DNA of 64,000 nt from Hyphomicrobiaceae bacterium (GCA_020637815.1 JACKJS010000001.1:1488001-1552000); one strand, 5' to 3'. Positions 53,111-62,626 are shown, counted from the stretch's first letter. Notes: a model not told the origin generated them from the letters alone. Numbers and translations are program-made.

Positions 53111-54745
53111 TTAGAACTTCGGTGGCGGTTCGGAGTCCGGCAGGGACTCGGCATCGTCCGTGACGTCCTCGATCAAGACCGACTCCTTCGGCGCCGGCAG
53201 TTCGGCTTCTCGTTCGACCTCCCTTAGGAGGCCCATGAACCAGCGCCTGCCCAAAATCAGGAACACCATTGCGAAATAGAGAACGCTCCCGAGCGTGACG
53301 AGAATCCCGAGCGCCATTTCGTCGCGGAACATGGACAGGCCCGATAGCGCCGTGTCCAAACCCATGGCGCCGGCGAAGAGTGCCGCGGTGAAGATCACGC
53401 CGATCACCGCCAGCTTGGTGACGGGACCGCCGATAGCGGCACCGGACACGGCGAAACCCTGACGACGAGCGAGGATCGCGAGCAGGACGAGATTGATCCA
53501 GGCGCCGATGCTGGTCGCGAGCGCGAGGCCGACTTGCGCGAGCGGTCCCATCAGCACGACCTTGAGGCCGACATTGACGGCGGCGGCGAGCAGTGCCGCC
53601 TTCACCGGGGTCGCGGTGTCTCCGCGCGCGTAGAAGGGAGCGGTGAAGCTCCGCAGCAAGACAAACGGAATGAGGCCGAGCGAATAGGCGGCCAGCGTGT
53701 GCCCCGCCGCCAGTGCATCCTCGGCGGTGAAGGCGCCCCGCGCGAACAGCGCGCGCATTGTGAGGTCGGGAATAGCGATGGCCGCCGCGGCGCAAGGGAT
53801 GGTCAGCAGCAGCGCGAGCTGAATACCGCGCGCCTGGGCGGAGGCGGCGCCAGCCGTATCGCCCGCCGCCAAGCGGCGCGACATCTCCGGCAGCAGCACC
53901 GTACCCACGGCGATGCCGACGACGCCGATGGGAAGCTGATTGATGCGATCGGCATAGTAGAGCGCCGACAACGCACCGGTCGGCAAATACGAGGCGATGA
54001 GCGTGTCGGCGAAAAGCGCGAGCTGCACCCCACCCGCCCCGATAATGGCCGGGCCGAGCGCCTTCAGGAAACGACGCGTCTCCGGATCGAACCGCGGCAG
54101 CCGGAAGCGCAGCCCATAGCCGTGCGTCTCCGCATCGCCTCCCACTACGAGCACTTGCAAGACGCCCGCGATGAGCACGCCCCAAGCAGCCGCGTGCCCC
54201 GCATCCGGGAAGAACGGCGCGAGCAGGAGCGTTGCAATCAGCGACAGGTTGAGCAGGACAGGCGCGCTCGCCGCCGTTGCAAAGCGATTGTTGGCGTTGA
54301 GTATCCCTGAGAACAGCGTTTGGAGCGACACGAGCGCCAGATACGGAAAGGTGATCCGCGTCAACGCGACAGCAAGTTCGAAACGTTCCGGGTCGTCGGA
54401 CAGGCCCGGTGCCAGCACGGAAACCACCTCGGGCGTGAACAACAGCGCGATCCCGAGCAGCACCAGATTGATCAGGATCAGCGCCGAGGCGATCCGGTCC
54501 GCGAACAGCTTGGCGGCCGGCAGGCCGACCTGCTCCAGCGTGCGCGCATAGGCCGGCACGAATGCCGCGGCGAAGGCGCCCTCGGCGAAGATGGCGCGAA
54601 AATGGTTGGGCAAACGGAAGGCGACGAAGAACGCGTCCGCGAGCGGACCGGCGCCGAGAATGGCGGCCATGACCACGTCGCGGACGAATCCGGAAAGGCG
54701 CGAGACGAGCGTGAGCCCGCCGACAGTGGCAATGCGCCTGATCAT
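53111..54745 (-). CDS. murJ: Lipid II flippase MurJ
   Basis: Membrane flippase of 544 residues with about fourteen hydrophobic segments. It moves lipid II to the periplasm for wall synthesis. Family patterns are SRLSGFVRDVVMAAILGAG at the start, ADAFFVAFRLPNHFRAIFAEGAFAAAFVPAY and, later, YYADRINQLPIGVVGIAVGTVLLPEMSRR. The C-terminus is a charged tail ending EPPPKF. It is the last gene of the def-fmt-truA-murJ operon, 48 bp after truA. Confidence 0.96.
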   Translation of the reverse strand: MIRRIATVGGLTLVSRLSGFVRDVVMAAILGAGPLADAFFVAFRLPNHFRAIFAEGAFAAAFVPAYARTLEQVGLPAAKLFADRIASALILINLVLLGIALLFTPEVVSVLAPGLSDDPERFELAVALTRITFPYLALVSLQTLFSGILNANNRFATAASAPVLLNLSLIATLLLAPFFPDAGHAAAWGVLIAGVLQVLVVGGDAETHGYGLRFRLPRFDPETRRFLKALGPAIIGAGGVQLALFADTLIASYLPTGALSALYYADRINQLPIGVVGIAVGTVLLPEMSRRLAAGDTAGAASAQARGIQLALLLTIPCAAAAIAIPDLTMRALFARGAFTAEDALAAGHTLAAYSLGLIPFVLLRSFTAPFYARGDTATPVKAALLAAAVNVGLKVVLMGPLAQVGLALATSIGAWINLVLLAILARRQGFAVSGAAIGGPVTKLAVIGVIFTAALFAGAMGLDTALSGLSMFRDEMALGILVTLGSVLYFAMVFLILGRRWFMGLLREVEREAELPAPKESVLIEDVTDDAESLPDSEPPPKF

Positions 54746-54793
54746 GAATGTCTGTCCCCCGCCGTGTCCCCACTCGTTGTGGGCCGACCAGGA

Positions 54794-55531
54794 TTAATAG
54801 TCCACCTTGACCAGGTAAAGGCCGCAAGCGGGCGCGACGGGCCCGCAGGCCGCGCGGTCTTGGGCCTGGAGCGCCGCCTCCAAATCCGCCTTGGTCCACC
54901 GCCCCTCGCCCACCCATTTCAGCGAGCCCACCATGGAGCGCACCTGATTATGAAGGAACGAGCGCGCGGATGCCTCGATCCGGATCGTCTCGCCATGGCG
55001 CGACACGTCCAGCCGGTCGAGCGTCTTCTCCGGTGAGGCTGCCTGGCATTCCGATGAACGGAAGGTCGTAAAATCGTGATGCCCGAGGAGGCCTTGTGCC
55101 GCCTCGTGCATGGCGTCCGCATCGAGCGGTTTGAACACGCCCCAGGCACGGTTCCGTTCGAGCGCCAAAGGCGCCCGGCGATCAATGATGCGATAAACAT
55201 AGTGGCGCGCCTTGGCCGAAAAGCGCGCGTCGAAATCTTCGCTCGCCTTTTCGCAGTCGAGCACCGAGATCGGATCGGGCCTCACTTGGGCATTCAAGGC
55301 ATCGCGGACCTTTGCTGGAACCCAGTCTTTCGCCAAATCGAGATGGGCCACCTGCCCGATGGCGTGAACGCCCGCATCCGTGCGCCCCGCCCCGCGCGGG
55401 ATCGCCGCTTCGCCGGAGAACGCCTCGACAGCCTCCGCGAGGCGGCCCTGGACCGACATCTGCCCGTCCTGCAACTGCCAGCCGACGAACGGCGTGCCGT
55501 CATATTCCAAGGTGAGCTTGTAGCGGGGCAT
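54794..55531 (-). CDS. truA: tRNA pseudouridine synthase A
   Basis: Enzyme of 245 residues that isomerises uridines 38-40 of tRNA. Catalytic Asp52 is in GAGRTDAGVHAIGQ, with the start MPRYKLTLEYDGTPFVGWQLQ and YVYRI segment. It lies 2 bp after fmt and belongs to the same operon. The length is normal. Confidence 0.96.
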   Translation of the reverse strand: MPRYKLTLEYDGTPFVGWQLQDGQMSVQGRLAEAVEAFSGEAAIPRGAGRTDAGVHAIGQVAHLDLAKDWVPAKVRDALNAQVRPDPISVLDCEKASEDFDARFSAKARHYVYRIIDRRAPLALERNRAWGVFKPLDADAMHEAAQGLLGHHDFTTFRSSECQAASPEKTLDRLDVSRHGETIRIEASARSFLHNQVRSMVGSLKWVGEGRWTKADLEAALQAQDRAACGPVAPACGLYLVKVDY

Positions 55532-55533
55532 CC

Positions 55534-56478
55534 CTAAGTGAGCCTGCTTCCGGGCGGCAGATGGACGCCGCGCAGGAACGCGTCCGCCAGCATGGGCTTC
55601 TTGCCGGCGCGCTGGACCCGGGTGAGCCGAACCGCTCCGTTGCCGCAGGCCACTGTCAAGTGTTCGTCCAGCACGGTCCCGGGCGCGCCACGCCCGTCCG
55701 CGCGCGTCGAACCCTGAACCTTGATGCGCTCGGGTTTGCTCTCTTTGCCCTCGTCACCGCCGACATCCATCTCGAACCAAGCGCCCGGAAACGGCGACAG
55801 CCCGCGGATGTGATCTTGGATCTCTTGCGCGGGACGCGTCCAATCGATGCGGGTCTCTTCGTTCCTGAGTTTTTCCGCATAGGTCGCCGCATTCGAATCC
55901 TGCGCCACGCAGTGAAGCGACCCTTGGCCGAGCGCGGTCAGCGCCTCGACCATAAGCTCCGCGCCAAGCTCGGAAAGCGCATCGTGCAGTTCGCCCGCCG
56001 TCGTCTCTGGCTCGATGGCGACGCGCTCCATGAGGCAGACCGGCCCCTCGTCGAGACTTTCGGTGACGCGCATGATGGCGACCCCGGCCTCCGCATCGCC
56101 CGCCATGATCGCGCGGTTGATCGGCGCGGCGCCGCGCCAGCGCGGCAGCAAGGACGCATGGATATTGAAGACGCCGCGCCGCGTACCGTTCAGAACGGCG
56201 CGCGGCAGGATCAGCCCATAGGCGACAACCACGGCGGCCTCGGCTTCGAGCGCGGCAAAGCTCTTCTGCTCGACCGGGCTCTTGAGGTTTACGGGCGTAC
56301 GGACCTCGAGCCCCAGTTCGTCGGCTTCTTGGTGTACGGGCGACTTCCGCAGCGCCATGCCGCGGCCCGCGGGACGGGGTGGCTGGGTGTAGACCGCCAC
56401 GATCTCATGTCCCGCCTTGGCGATGGACAGAAGCGCCGGGACGGCGAAATCCGGCGTTCCCATGAAGATGATGCGCAT
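55534..56478 (-). CDS. fmt: Methionyl-tRNA formyltransferase
   Basis: Enzyme of 314 residues that formylates initiator methionyl-tRNA. Conserved segments are RIIFMGTPDFAVPAL at the start, the active-site region FNIHASLLPRWRGAAPINRAI with catalytic Asn, His and Asp, and GVAIMRVTESLDEGP. A C-terminal OB-fold domain follows. It lies 49 bp after def and 2 bp before truA. Confidence 0.97.
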   Translation of the reverse strand: MRIIFMGTPDFAVPALLSIAKAGHEIVAVYTQPPRPAGRGMALRKSPVHQEADELGLEVRTPVNLKSPVEQKSFAALEAEAAVVVAYGLILPRAVLNGTRRGVFNIHASLLPRWRGAAPINRAIMAGDAEAGVAIMRVTESLDEGPVCLMERVAIEPETTAGELHDALSELGAELMVEALTALGQGSLHCVAQDSNAATYAEKLRNEETRIDWTRPAQEIQDHIRGLSPFPGAWFEMDVGGDEGKESKPERIKVQGSTRADGRGAPGTVLDEHLTVACGNGAVRLTRVQRAGKKPMLADAFLRGVHLPPGSRLT

Positions 56479-56527
56479 GGGCCGGTCTTAGGATGGTTCT
56501 CGGCGCAAGGAAAGCCGCTTCGGAAAC

Positions 56528-57046
56528 CTAAAGAGCGGCAGCGCGCTTCTGCTTGGTGAACTTCCGCACGATCATGTCGCGCTTCAACCGGGACAGGTAG
56601 TCGATAAACAGAATGCCGTTCAGATGGTCGATCTCGTGCTGGACAATGGTGGACAGCAATCCTTCGAGTTCTGCCTCTTGCGGCTTGCCTTCGCGGTCGA
56701 GGAAGGACACGCGCGTCACGGCGGGGCGCTCCACCTCGGCAGTCACTTCGGGGATCGACAAACAGCCTTCTTCGTGCACCCGCATGTCGCTCGAACGATC
56801 GAGAATAACGGGGTTCGCCATGACAAGCGGCGCCGGTTCCTCATCGTCGCGCGCGGGGTCCATGACGATCACCCGGCGCAAGATGCCGATCTGCGGCGCG
56901 GCCAGCCCGACGCCCGGCGCGTCGTACATGGTGGCGAGCATGTCGTCCATGAGCGTGCGCAGTTCGTCGTCCACGCGCTCGACGGGTTCGGCCGTCTGGC
57001 GCAACACGGGATCTGGGATGGTGAGGATGGGATAGATAGAGGCCAT
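56528..57046 (-). CDS. def: Peptide deformylase
   Basis: Metal hydrolase of 172 residues that removes the N-formyl group from new proteins. The three motifs are GVGLAAPQIG, EGCLSIPE (metal Cys) and QHEIDHLNG (metal His, catalytic Glu). The start is ATG at 57046, giving the typical MASIYPILTIPDPVLR; the frame is open to 57085 but without family content. It heads the operon def-fmt-truA-murJ and is divergent from rmuC. Confidence 0.96.
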   Translation of the reverse strand: MASIYPILTIPDPVLRQTAEPVERVDDELRTLMDDMLATMYDAPGVGLAAPQIGILRRVIVMDPARDDEEPAPLVMANPVILDRSSDMRVHEEGCLSIPEVTAEVERPAVTRVSFLDREGKPQEAELEGLLSTIVQHEIDHLNGILFIDYLSRLKRDMIVRKFTKQKRAAAL

Positions 57047-57175
57047 GATTGACGCTGACATAAGGACCGAAATGGCTCCGGTCAATGCACCCCATCCACC
57101 AGCGATCCCTTGGAACGGCAGTAGCCGTGTTCTTGTTTTGGTCTGACTTCCCGAATCAGCCTATAGCTAGCCTCC

Positions 57176-58420
57176 ATGGCTTTTGAACCCATCCAAGTGG
57201 GGAGCGTCACGCTCGACCCGGTCCTCGTCGGGCTCGTGCTTGCGGGTCTGGCGGTGCTTGCGCTCGTCGTGCTGACGATCGTGTTCATCGTGCAGCTCGG
57301 CCACAAGAAACAATCGGCTGCCACGCAGGACGAACAGCTCGGCGAACTTCGGGTGCGGCTACAGACGCTGGCGGAGATCAGCGTCACGCGCCATGGCGAG
57401 CTTGCCAGGGCGGTCAACGAGCGTCTCGACCGCATGACACACAAAGTCGGAACCGATCTCAACGAGACCGCACGCAAGACCCATGAATCCATTTCGCGTC
57501 TCAACGAGCGGCTGGCGGTGATCGACACCGCCCAGAAGAACTTGACCGAGCTGTCGAGCAACATGGTCAGCCTCCAAGAGATTTTGGCCAACAAGCAAGC
57601 ACGCGGCGCCTTCGGTCAGATGCGCATGGAGGCCATCGTCAAGGACGGGCTGCCCGCCGGCGCCTACACGTTTCAGGCAACACTCTCCAACGGCAAACGG
57701 CCGGACTGCCTGCTGCATATGCCGAACACACCGGCCGGTGTCGTGATCGACGCGAAATTTCCGCTGGAAGGCTTCGAGGCTTTCCGCGCGGCGCGGAGCG
57801 AGGACGAGAAGAAGCTCTCAGGCCGCCGCGTGCGCACCGACGTCGGCAAGCATATCGAGGCCATGGCCGACAAATATTTGATCGCCGGCGAGACGCAGGA
57901 CACCGCCATCCTGTTCGTGCCGTCGGAGTCGATCTACGCGGATCTCGCCGAGCACTTCCCCGACATCGTGCAGAAGGCGCACCGCGCGCGCATCGTCATT
58001 TGCGCCCCCAATATGTTGATGCTGGCTGTGCAGACCATGCAGGCCATCCTCAAGGATGTGCAGATGCGCGAGCAGGCCCACCTCATCCAGCGCGAAGTCG
58101 CCACACTGATGGAAGACATGGGGCGCTTCCGCGACCGGGTCCTCGACCTGCAGCGGCATTTCGGTCAGGCCAACGGCGATATCGAGAAGATTCTCACCTC
58201 GGCGGAGAAGATCACCAAGCGCGGCCAGAAGATCGAGCGCCTCGATTTCGAAGACGAGGCCAAGGCCGCGCGGCTCCGCGAGAACAGCCCGCCGGCGGCC
58301 GCTCAGGCGCCGAACGTGACGCAGGCGAGCGCCGCAACGCCGCGCCCCGCGCCACCCGGTGCGGCACGCAGCGCAGGCCCGCGCATCATCCGGCAACCCG
58401 ATCTCCTGGCAGGCGAATAA
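57176..58420 (+). CDS. rmuC: DNA recombination protein RmuC
   Basis: Membrane-anchored nuclease-like protein of 414 residues linked to limiting DNA rearrangement. An N-terminal hydrophobic helix (about 15-38) precedes a coiled coil and the RmuC domain with GAFGQMRMEAIVKDGLP, PDCLLHMPNTPAGVVIDAKFPLEGFEAF and LFVPSESIYADLAEHFPDIV. The C-terminus is Ala- and Pro-rich. It is divergent from def; its stop codon shares one base with the next ATG. Confidence 0.94.
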   Translation: MAFEPIQVGSVTLDPVLVGLVLAGLAVLALVVLTIVFIVQLGHKKQSAATQDEQLGELRVRLQTLAEISVTRHGELARAVNERLDRMTHKVGTDLNETARKTHESISRLNERLAVIDTAQKNLTELSSNMVSLQEILANKQARGAFGQMRMEAIVKDGLPAGAYTFQATLSNGKRPDCLLHMPNTPAGVVIDAKFPLEGFEAFRAARSEDEKKLSGRRVRTDVGKHIEAMADKYLIAGETQDTAILFVPSESIYADLAEHFPDIVQKAHRARIVICAPNMLMLAVQTMQAILKDVQMREQAHLIQREVATLMEDMGRFRDRVLDLQRHFGQANGDIEKILTSAEKITKRGQKIERLDFEDEAKAARLRENSPPAAAQAPNVTQASAATPRPAPPGAARSAGPRIIRQPDLLAGE

Positions 58421-58866
58421 TGCTCCCAACCGTGGATGGCTCGATGTTGGACCAGGTCGTGGTGGGTGGCGGTGCAAGCCTCGCGAACCTCTTCATCCAC
58501 GCCTTGCTCGTCGGTGCGATCGCGGCCACGTTGCGCGACCTCGCCAACACGGATGCATCGTTCCCTGGCTTCGTGCAGTACACGCTGGTGATCGTCGCAA
58601 CCGGCACGCTGCTGGTGGTCGGCCATTTCGCCGAGGTCGCGGTCTGGGCGTATGTCTATGAATGGGTGGGGGCGGTTCCGCCAGGCACCGATCTGGTCTA
58701 CTTCGCGTTCGGCAACTACACGACGCTCGGCTATGGCGACGTGGTACCGGTGCCGACCTGGCACTTACTCGGCCCCATGACGGCCCTCAATGGCGTGATG
58801 CTGATCGGCTGGTCGACCGCCCTGGTCTACGACCTGTTGCAGCGCTCCGTCCGTACGCCCGGATAA
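58420..58866 (+). CDS. Small two-TM potassium channel
   Basis: Ion-channel protein of 148 residues. The selectivity filter TTLGYGDVVP marks a K+ channel pore, flanked by about three hydrophobic segments (LVIVATGTLLVVGHFAEVAVW before and LNGVMLIGWSTALVYDLL after). No cytosolic regulatory (RCK) domain is present. It starts ATG at 58420 in a one-base overlap with the rmuC stop, and its last 102 bases overlap the antisense end of a Sit permease gene. It probably leaks or sets membrane potential; regulation unknown. Confidence 0.85.
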   Translation: MLPTVDGSMLDQVVVGGGASLANLFIHALLVGAIAATLRDLANTDASFPGFVQYTLVIVATGTLLVVGHFAEVAVWAYVYEWVGAVPPGTDLVYFAFGNYTTLGYGDVVPVPTWHLLGPMTALNGVMLIGWSTALVYDLLQRSVRTPG

Positions 58867-59763
58867 GGCAGGCAGAGGCTCCGCCGGACCTGGAATCGTG
58901 CCAGCGGGCATGCCGGGTTGATCCCGAAGCTCGCGCAGACGCAACAGGCCGTGCTTCGGCGAGAACAAGAACACCAAGAGGAAGAAGAAGGCTTGCACCA
59001 GCACGATGCACGCGCCTGTCGCGCCGTCGATGTGGAAGCTGATGAAGGTTCCGAGAACGGACGCGCTGCATGCCACCAGCACCGCGATCAGAAGCATGCG
59101 CTCGAACCGGTCGGTAAGCAGGTAAGCCGTGGCGCCCGGTGCGATCAGCATGGCGATCACGAGGATGATGCCGACGGCCTTGATAGAGCTGACGATGGTA
59201 AGCGAGAGCAGGACCAAGAGCCCGTAATGCAGCACGTTGACGGGAAGGCCGATGGCGCGCGCATGGTTCGGATCGAAGCAATAGAGCAGGAGATCACGGC
59301 GCTTGGCGAGGACGACAAGAAGCGTGCCGCCCGCGATGATGGCCGTCTCGATAAGATCGGCGGTGGTGACGCCGAGCACATTGCCGAACAGGATATGGTT
59401 GAGGTGCTGATCGGTCTCGACCTTGGTGAACAGCACGAGCCCGAAGCCGAACATGCCAGAAAACACGATGCCCATGACCGTGTCCTCTTTTACGCGGCTG
59501 TTGTATTTCAGGTAGCCCGTAAGAAGCGCGCACGCGAGGCCCGCCGCGAACGCGCCAACCGCGAGCGGAATGCCGAGGACGAAGGCAATGACGATGCCCG
59601 GCAGGACGGCGTGCGAAATGGCATCGCCCATGAGCGACCAGCCCTTCAGGACCAAATAGCAGGACAGCACGGCGCAAACCGCACCAACCAGCAGCGACAT
59701 GCCGAGCGCGCGCTGCATGAAGTCGTAGGCAAACGGCTCGGAGAAGAAGCCGATCGGGTCCAT
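58765..59763 (-). CDS. sitD: Manganese/iron ABC transporter permease (SitD-like)
   Basis: Inner-membrane permease of 332 residues of the ABC-3 family with about eight hydrophobic segments and the pattern LKGWSLMGDAISHAVLPGIVIAFVLG. After the last segment it has an unusually long tail (about 60 residues, Gly- and Pro-rich, with GTIPGPAEPLPALSGRTDG) that is encoded partly by the strand opposite the potassium channel gene. The ATG at 59763 overlaps the stop of the other permease (TGATG). Together the two permeases form the Sit/Yfe-type channel. Confidence 0.9.
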   Translation of the reverse strand: MDPIGFFSEPFAYDFMQRALGMSLLVGAVCAVLSCYLVLKGWSLMGDAISHAVLPGIVIAFVLGIPLAVGAFAAGLACALLTGYLKYNSRVKEDTVMGIVFSGMFGFGLVLFTKVETDQHLNHILFGNVLGVTTADLIETAIIAGGTLLVVLAKRRDLLLYCFDPNHARAIGLPVNVLHYGLLVLLSLTIVSSIKAVGIILVIAMLIAPGATAYLLTDRFERMLLIAVLVACSASVLGTFISFHIDGATGACIVLVQAFFFLLVFLFSPKHGLLRLRELRDQPGMPAGTIPGPAEPLPALSGRTDGALQQVVDQGGRPADQHHAIEGRHGAE

Positions 59764-60668
59764 CAGGCGGCCTCCGCCACGGAGGCGCTCTTCGACTCGG
59801 CCAGAGCACGGTCTCTCGCCACGCGGGCCTTGCGGCGCGCGGCGAGTACGCCGTGCTTCGGCGCGAGATAGAACGCGGCAAGGAAGATCAGCGTCTGCAA
59901 GGTGACGATGATGCCGCCCGTGGCGCCGTTCAGGAAAAAGCTGAGATAGGCGCCGACGAAACTCGTCACCGTGCCGATGGCGACCGCGATAACGAGAAGC
60001 CGGTTGAACCGGTCGGTGAGGAGATAGGCCGTGGCGCCAGGGGTCACAACGAGCGCAATGACGAGACAGGCGCCGACAGTTTGCAGCGCGGCCACGGTGC
60101 AAGCGCTGAGCAACGTGAAAAAGACCAGCTTCAACGTCCGCGTCTTGAGGCCGATGCCGCGTGCATAGGTCTCGTCGAAGAATGTGACCATCAGGTCCTT
60201 CCAAATGAAGGCGAGGACCACGAAGGAAGCGGCGGCGATGATCACCACCTGAAGCGCGTCTTCATCGGCGATCGCAAGAATATTGCCGAGCACGATTGTC
60301 TGGATGGAAACGGATGTCGGATGGAGCGAGGCCATGAGCAGGCCGAGCGCGAACAAGGTGGTGAAGACGAGTCCGATGGTTGCGTCTTCGCGCAAGCGCG
60401 AATGCTGCTTCACGAAGGCCATGCCAAGCGCCGCGAGAATACCGGCGAAGAAGGCCCCGGCCGCGAAGGGCGCGCCGATGATATAGGCGCCCGCCACACC
60501 CGGTACGATCGAATGGCCGAGCGCGTCGCCCATCAACGACCAGCCCTTCAACATGAGATAGCAGGACAAGAAGGCACACACCGCGCCGACGAGCGCGCTG
60601 ACCCACATGGCCTTCCACATATAATCGTAGGTAAAGGGGACCGCGAGTTCGGCCAGGAGTGCGCTCAT
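59763..60668 (-). CDS. sitC: Manganese/iron ABC transporter permease (SitC-like)
   Basis: Permease of 301 residues of the ABC-3 family, similar to the second permease. Typical segments are LKGWSLMGDALGHSIVPGVAGAYIIG and TPGATAYLLTDRFNRLLVIA. The C-terminal tail is basic and Ala-rich (RRKARVARDRALAESKSASVAEAA). It overlaps the ATP-binding gene by four bases and the second permease gene by one. The presence of two permeases is the Sit/Yfe arrangement. Confidence 0.92.
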   Translation of the reverse strand: MSALLAELAVPFTYDYMWKAMWVSALVGAVCAFLSCYLMLKGWSLMGDALGHSIVPGVAGAYIIGAPFAAGAFFAGILAALGMAFVKQHSRLREDATIGLVFTTLFALGLLMASLHPTSVSIQTIVLGNILAIADEDALQVVIIAAASFVVLAFIWKDLMVTFFDETYARGIGLKTRTLKLVFFTLLSACTVAALQTVGACLVIALVVTPGATAYLLTDRFNRLLVIAVAIGTVTSFVGAYLSFFLNGATGGIIVTLQTLIFLAAFYLAPKHGVLAARRKARVARDRALAESKSASVAEAA

Positions 60669-61609
60669 TGGTCCGCGTCCTGGTTCTTGGCGGTCTTCTT
60701 TTTGGCATCCTGTTTCTTCGCGTTCTTTTTCTTGCGCGACTTGACGCCGTAGAACACGAGCGGGCGCTCGTCGTCGGTGATGACGTTGATCCTGCGGGCA
60801 TCGTCGTCCTCGTGGAGTGCGTGCCCGCCGAGTTCGAAATTCCGCAAGACGCCGCCGAAGGTGCGTTCCAAGTTTTCCTGGGTAAACGTCGAAGCGGTTG
60901 GGCCTGCCGCGAGGACCGTTCTGTTGAGAAGAACGACCTGGTCGCAGAAATCCGGCACGCTGCCCAGATTGTGGGTCGAGACGAGCATCAAGTGTCCGGC
61001 CTCGCGGAGATCGCGCAAGAGGTTGATGATCGCCGTCTCCGTCGTCACGTCGATCCCGGTGAAAGGTTCATCCAGTAGGATGATGCGCCCTTCCTGCGCC
61101 AAGGCGCGTGCAAGGAACACACGCTTCTTCTGGCCGCCCGACAATTCTCCGATCTGCCGCTTGCGATACGCGCTCATATTCACGCGTTCCAGCGCCTCGT
61201 CGACTTTTAGGCGATCCTTCTTCGATGGGATTCGAAGAAAGTTCATGTGTCCGTAGCGGCCCATCATCACCACGTCCTCGACGAGAACGGGGAAGTTCCA
61301 ATCGACGTCCTCGCTCTGCGGCACATAGGCGACGATGTTCTGGGAGATCGCCTTTTCCACCGGCAGACCGCAAAGGCGGACTTGGCCCGCGGTCGGCGTC
61401 ACGAACCCCATGATGGCCTTGAAAACCGTCGACTTACCGCTGCCGTTGACGCCCACGAGCGCGCAGATCGAACCCGGGCCGAGCTCGAACGAAGCATCCC
61501 GGACGGCCGTGAACCCGTTCGGATAGGTCACGGTCAGGTCGTTGACGGCAATACTCGCCGGCCGCGCGACTGCCTCGCCGCGCTTCACCGTATCAAGACG
61601 GTTCATCAT
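60665..61609 (-). CDS. sitB: Manganese/iron ABC transporter ATP-binding protein (SitB-like)
   Basis: ATPase of 314 residues. Walker A is GVNGSGKST, the signature LSGGQKKR, Walker B IILLDEP and the switch His in VSTHNL. A C-terminal lysine-rich tail (KKKNAKKQDAKKKTAKNQD) is unusual and may aid membrane attachment. It overlaps the solute-binding gene by 17 bp and the first permease gene by 4 bp. Confidence 0.93.
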   Translation of the reverse strand: MMNRLDTVKRGEAVARPASIAVNDLTVTYPNGFTAVRDASFELGPGSICALVGVNGSGKSTVFKAIMGFVTPTAGQVRLCGLPVEKAISQNIVAYVPQSEDVDWNFPVLVEDVVMMGRYGHMNFLRIPSKKDRLKVDEALERVNMSAYRKRQIGELSGGQKKRVFLARALAQEGRIILLDEPFTGIDVTTETAIINLLRDLREAGHLMLVSTHNLGSVPDFCDQVVLLNRTVLAAGPTASTFTQENLERTFGGVLRNFELGGHALHEDDDARRINVITDDERPLVFYGVKSRKKKNAKKQDAKKKTAKNQDADQ

Positions 61610-62552
61610 GTTCGAAACCCTTGGCGATCGTCTCGACGGTGACCCGTAGCAGGTCGAGATAGGTCGGCACGGGACCGTCGGCCTGGCTCAACGAGTCCAC
61701 GTACAAGACACCGCCATAGTGCGCGCCGGTTTCCTTGGCGACCTGCTTGGCCGCGCGGTCCGAAACCGTGCTTTCGGAGAAGACCACGGGAATGCCGTTC
61801 TTGCGTACGAGCTCGATCACGTGCCGAACCTGCTGGGGCGTCCCCTGCTGGTCGGCATTGATGGGCCACAGATAGGCCTCGCGCATCTTGTAATCGCGCG
61901 CCAGGTAGGAGAAGGCGCCCTCCGAGGTGACGAGCCAGCGCTTGTCTTCCGGGATTGCGGAGAGCCGCGCGCGCAGCGGCGCATCCATCGCCTTGATCTT
62001 GGCCGAATAAGCCGCGGCGTTCTTGTTGTAGGTCTCGGCGTTGTCCGGATCGTTCTCGACCAGCGCCTTTCGGATGTTCTCCACATATTGGAGGGCATTC
62101 GTCGGCGACATCCAGGCATGCGGGTTGGGCCTGCCGGTGTAGGGACCCTCGGCGATGCCCATCGGCTCGACCCCAGCGCTCACCACGGCGCTAGGCACGT
62201 CCTTCACGTTCTGAAAGAACTTCTCAAACCAGCGCTCGAGATTGAAGCCGTTCCACAGCACGAGGTCGGCGTCCTGCGCTTTGACGATATCCCCCGGTGT
62301 CGGCTGGTAGTCGTGGATTTCCGCACCCGGCTTGGTGATGGATTCCACCACGGCGGCATCGCCCGCAACGTTCTGCGCGATGTCCTGGATCACCGTGAAG
62401 GTAGTGACCACACGGAACTTGCCGTCCGCGGACGAACCGTCTTTTGACGTCGTGCTCGAATCCGACTCGCCGCACGCCGCCAGCGCCGCAACTCCCAGTA
62501 TCGCCAGCGCAGTGCAAAAGCCCCGGATTCGCCTAACACAACCCTCAGTCAA
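61593..62552 (-). CDS. sitA: Manganese/iron solute-binding lipoprotein (SitA-like)
   Basis: Periplasmic binding lipoprotein of 319 residues, cluster A-I. The lipobox is LAAC with lipidated Cys27. Metal ligands of the SitA/MntC group are His80 (EIHDYQPTP), His145 (NPHAWMSP), Glu260 (VFSESTVS) and Asp286 (YVDSLS); there is no His-rich loop as in ZnuA, which favours Mn/Fe over Zn. The start is TTG at 62552, six bases after GGAGA. It heads the sitABCD operon. A Mur-like box lies 58 bases upstream. Confidence 0.93.
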   Translation of the reverse strand: MTEGCVRRIRGFCTALAILGVAALAACGESDSSTTSKDGSSADGKFRVVTTFTVIQDIAQNVAGDAAVVESITKPGAEIHDYQPTPGDIVKAQDADLVLWNGFNLERWFEKFFQNVKDVPSAVVSAGVEPMGIAEGPYTGRPNPHAWMSPTNALQYVENIRKALVENDPDNAETYNKNAAAYSAKIKAMDAPLRARLSAIPEDKRWLVTSEGAFSYLARDYKMREAYLWPINADQQGTPQQVRHVIELVRKNGIPVVFSESTVSDRAAKQVAKETGAHYGGVLYVDSLSQADGPVPTYLDLLRVTVETIAKGFEHDEPS

Positions 62553-62609
62553 TTTCGGTCTCCAAGTACACTAGCGGCCCTTCGGTTTCGCGATGCACCA
62601 TAGCTGTAG

Positions 62610-62626
62610 TTGCAAATCATTCGCAA
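62610..62626. promoter_or_regulatory. Mur/Fur-like operator before sitA
   Basis: TTGCAAATCATTCGCAA is an imperfect 17-bp palindrome (arms TTGC/GCAA with AAT/ATT inside) that resembles Mur boxes, the manganese-responsive Fur-family sites found before sit operons in alphaproteobacteria. It lies 58 bases upstream of the sitA start, between the divergent sitA and ampG genes. Confidence 0.6.
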
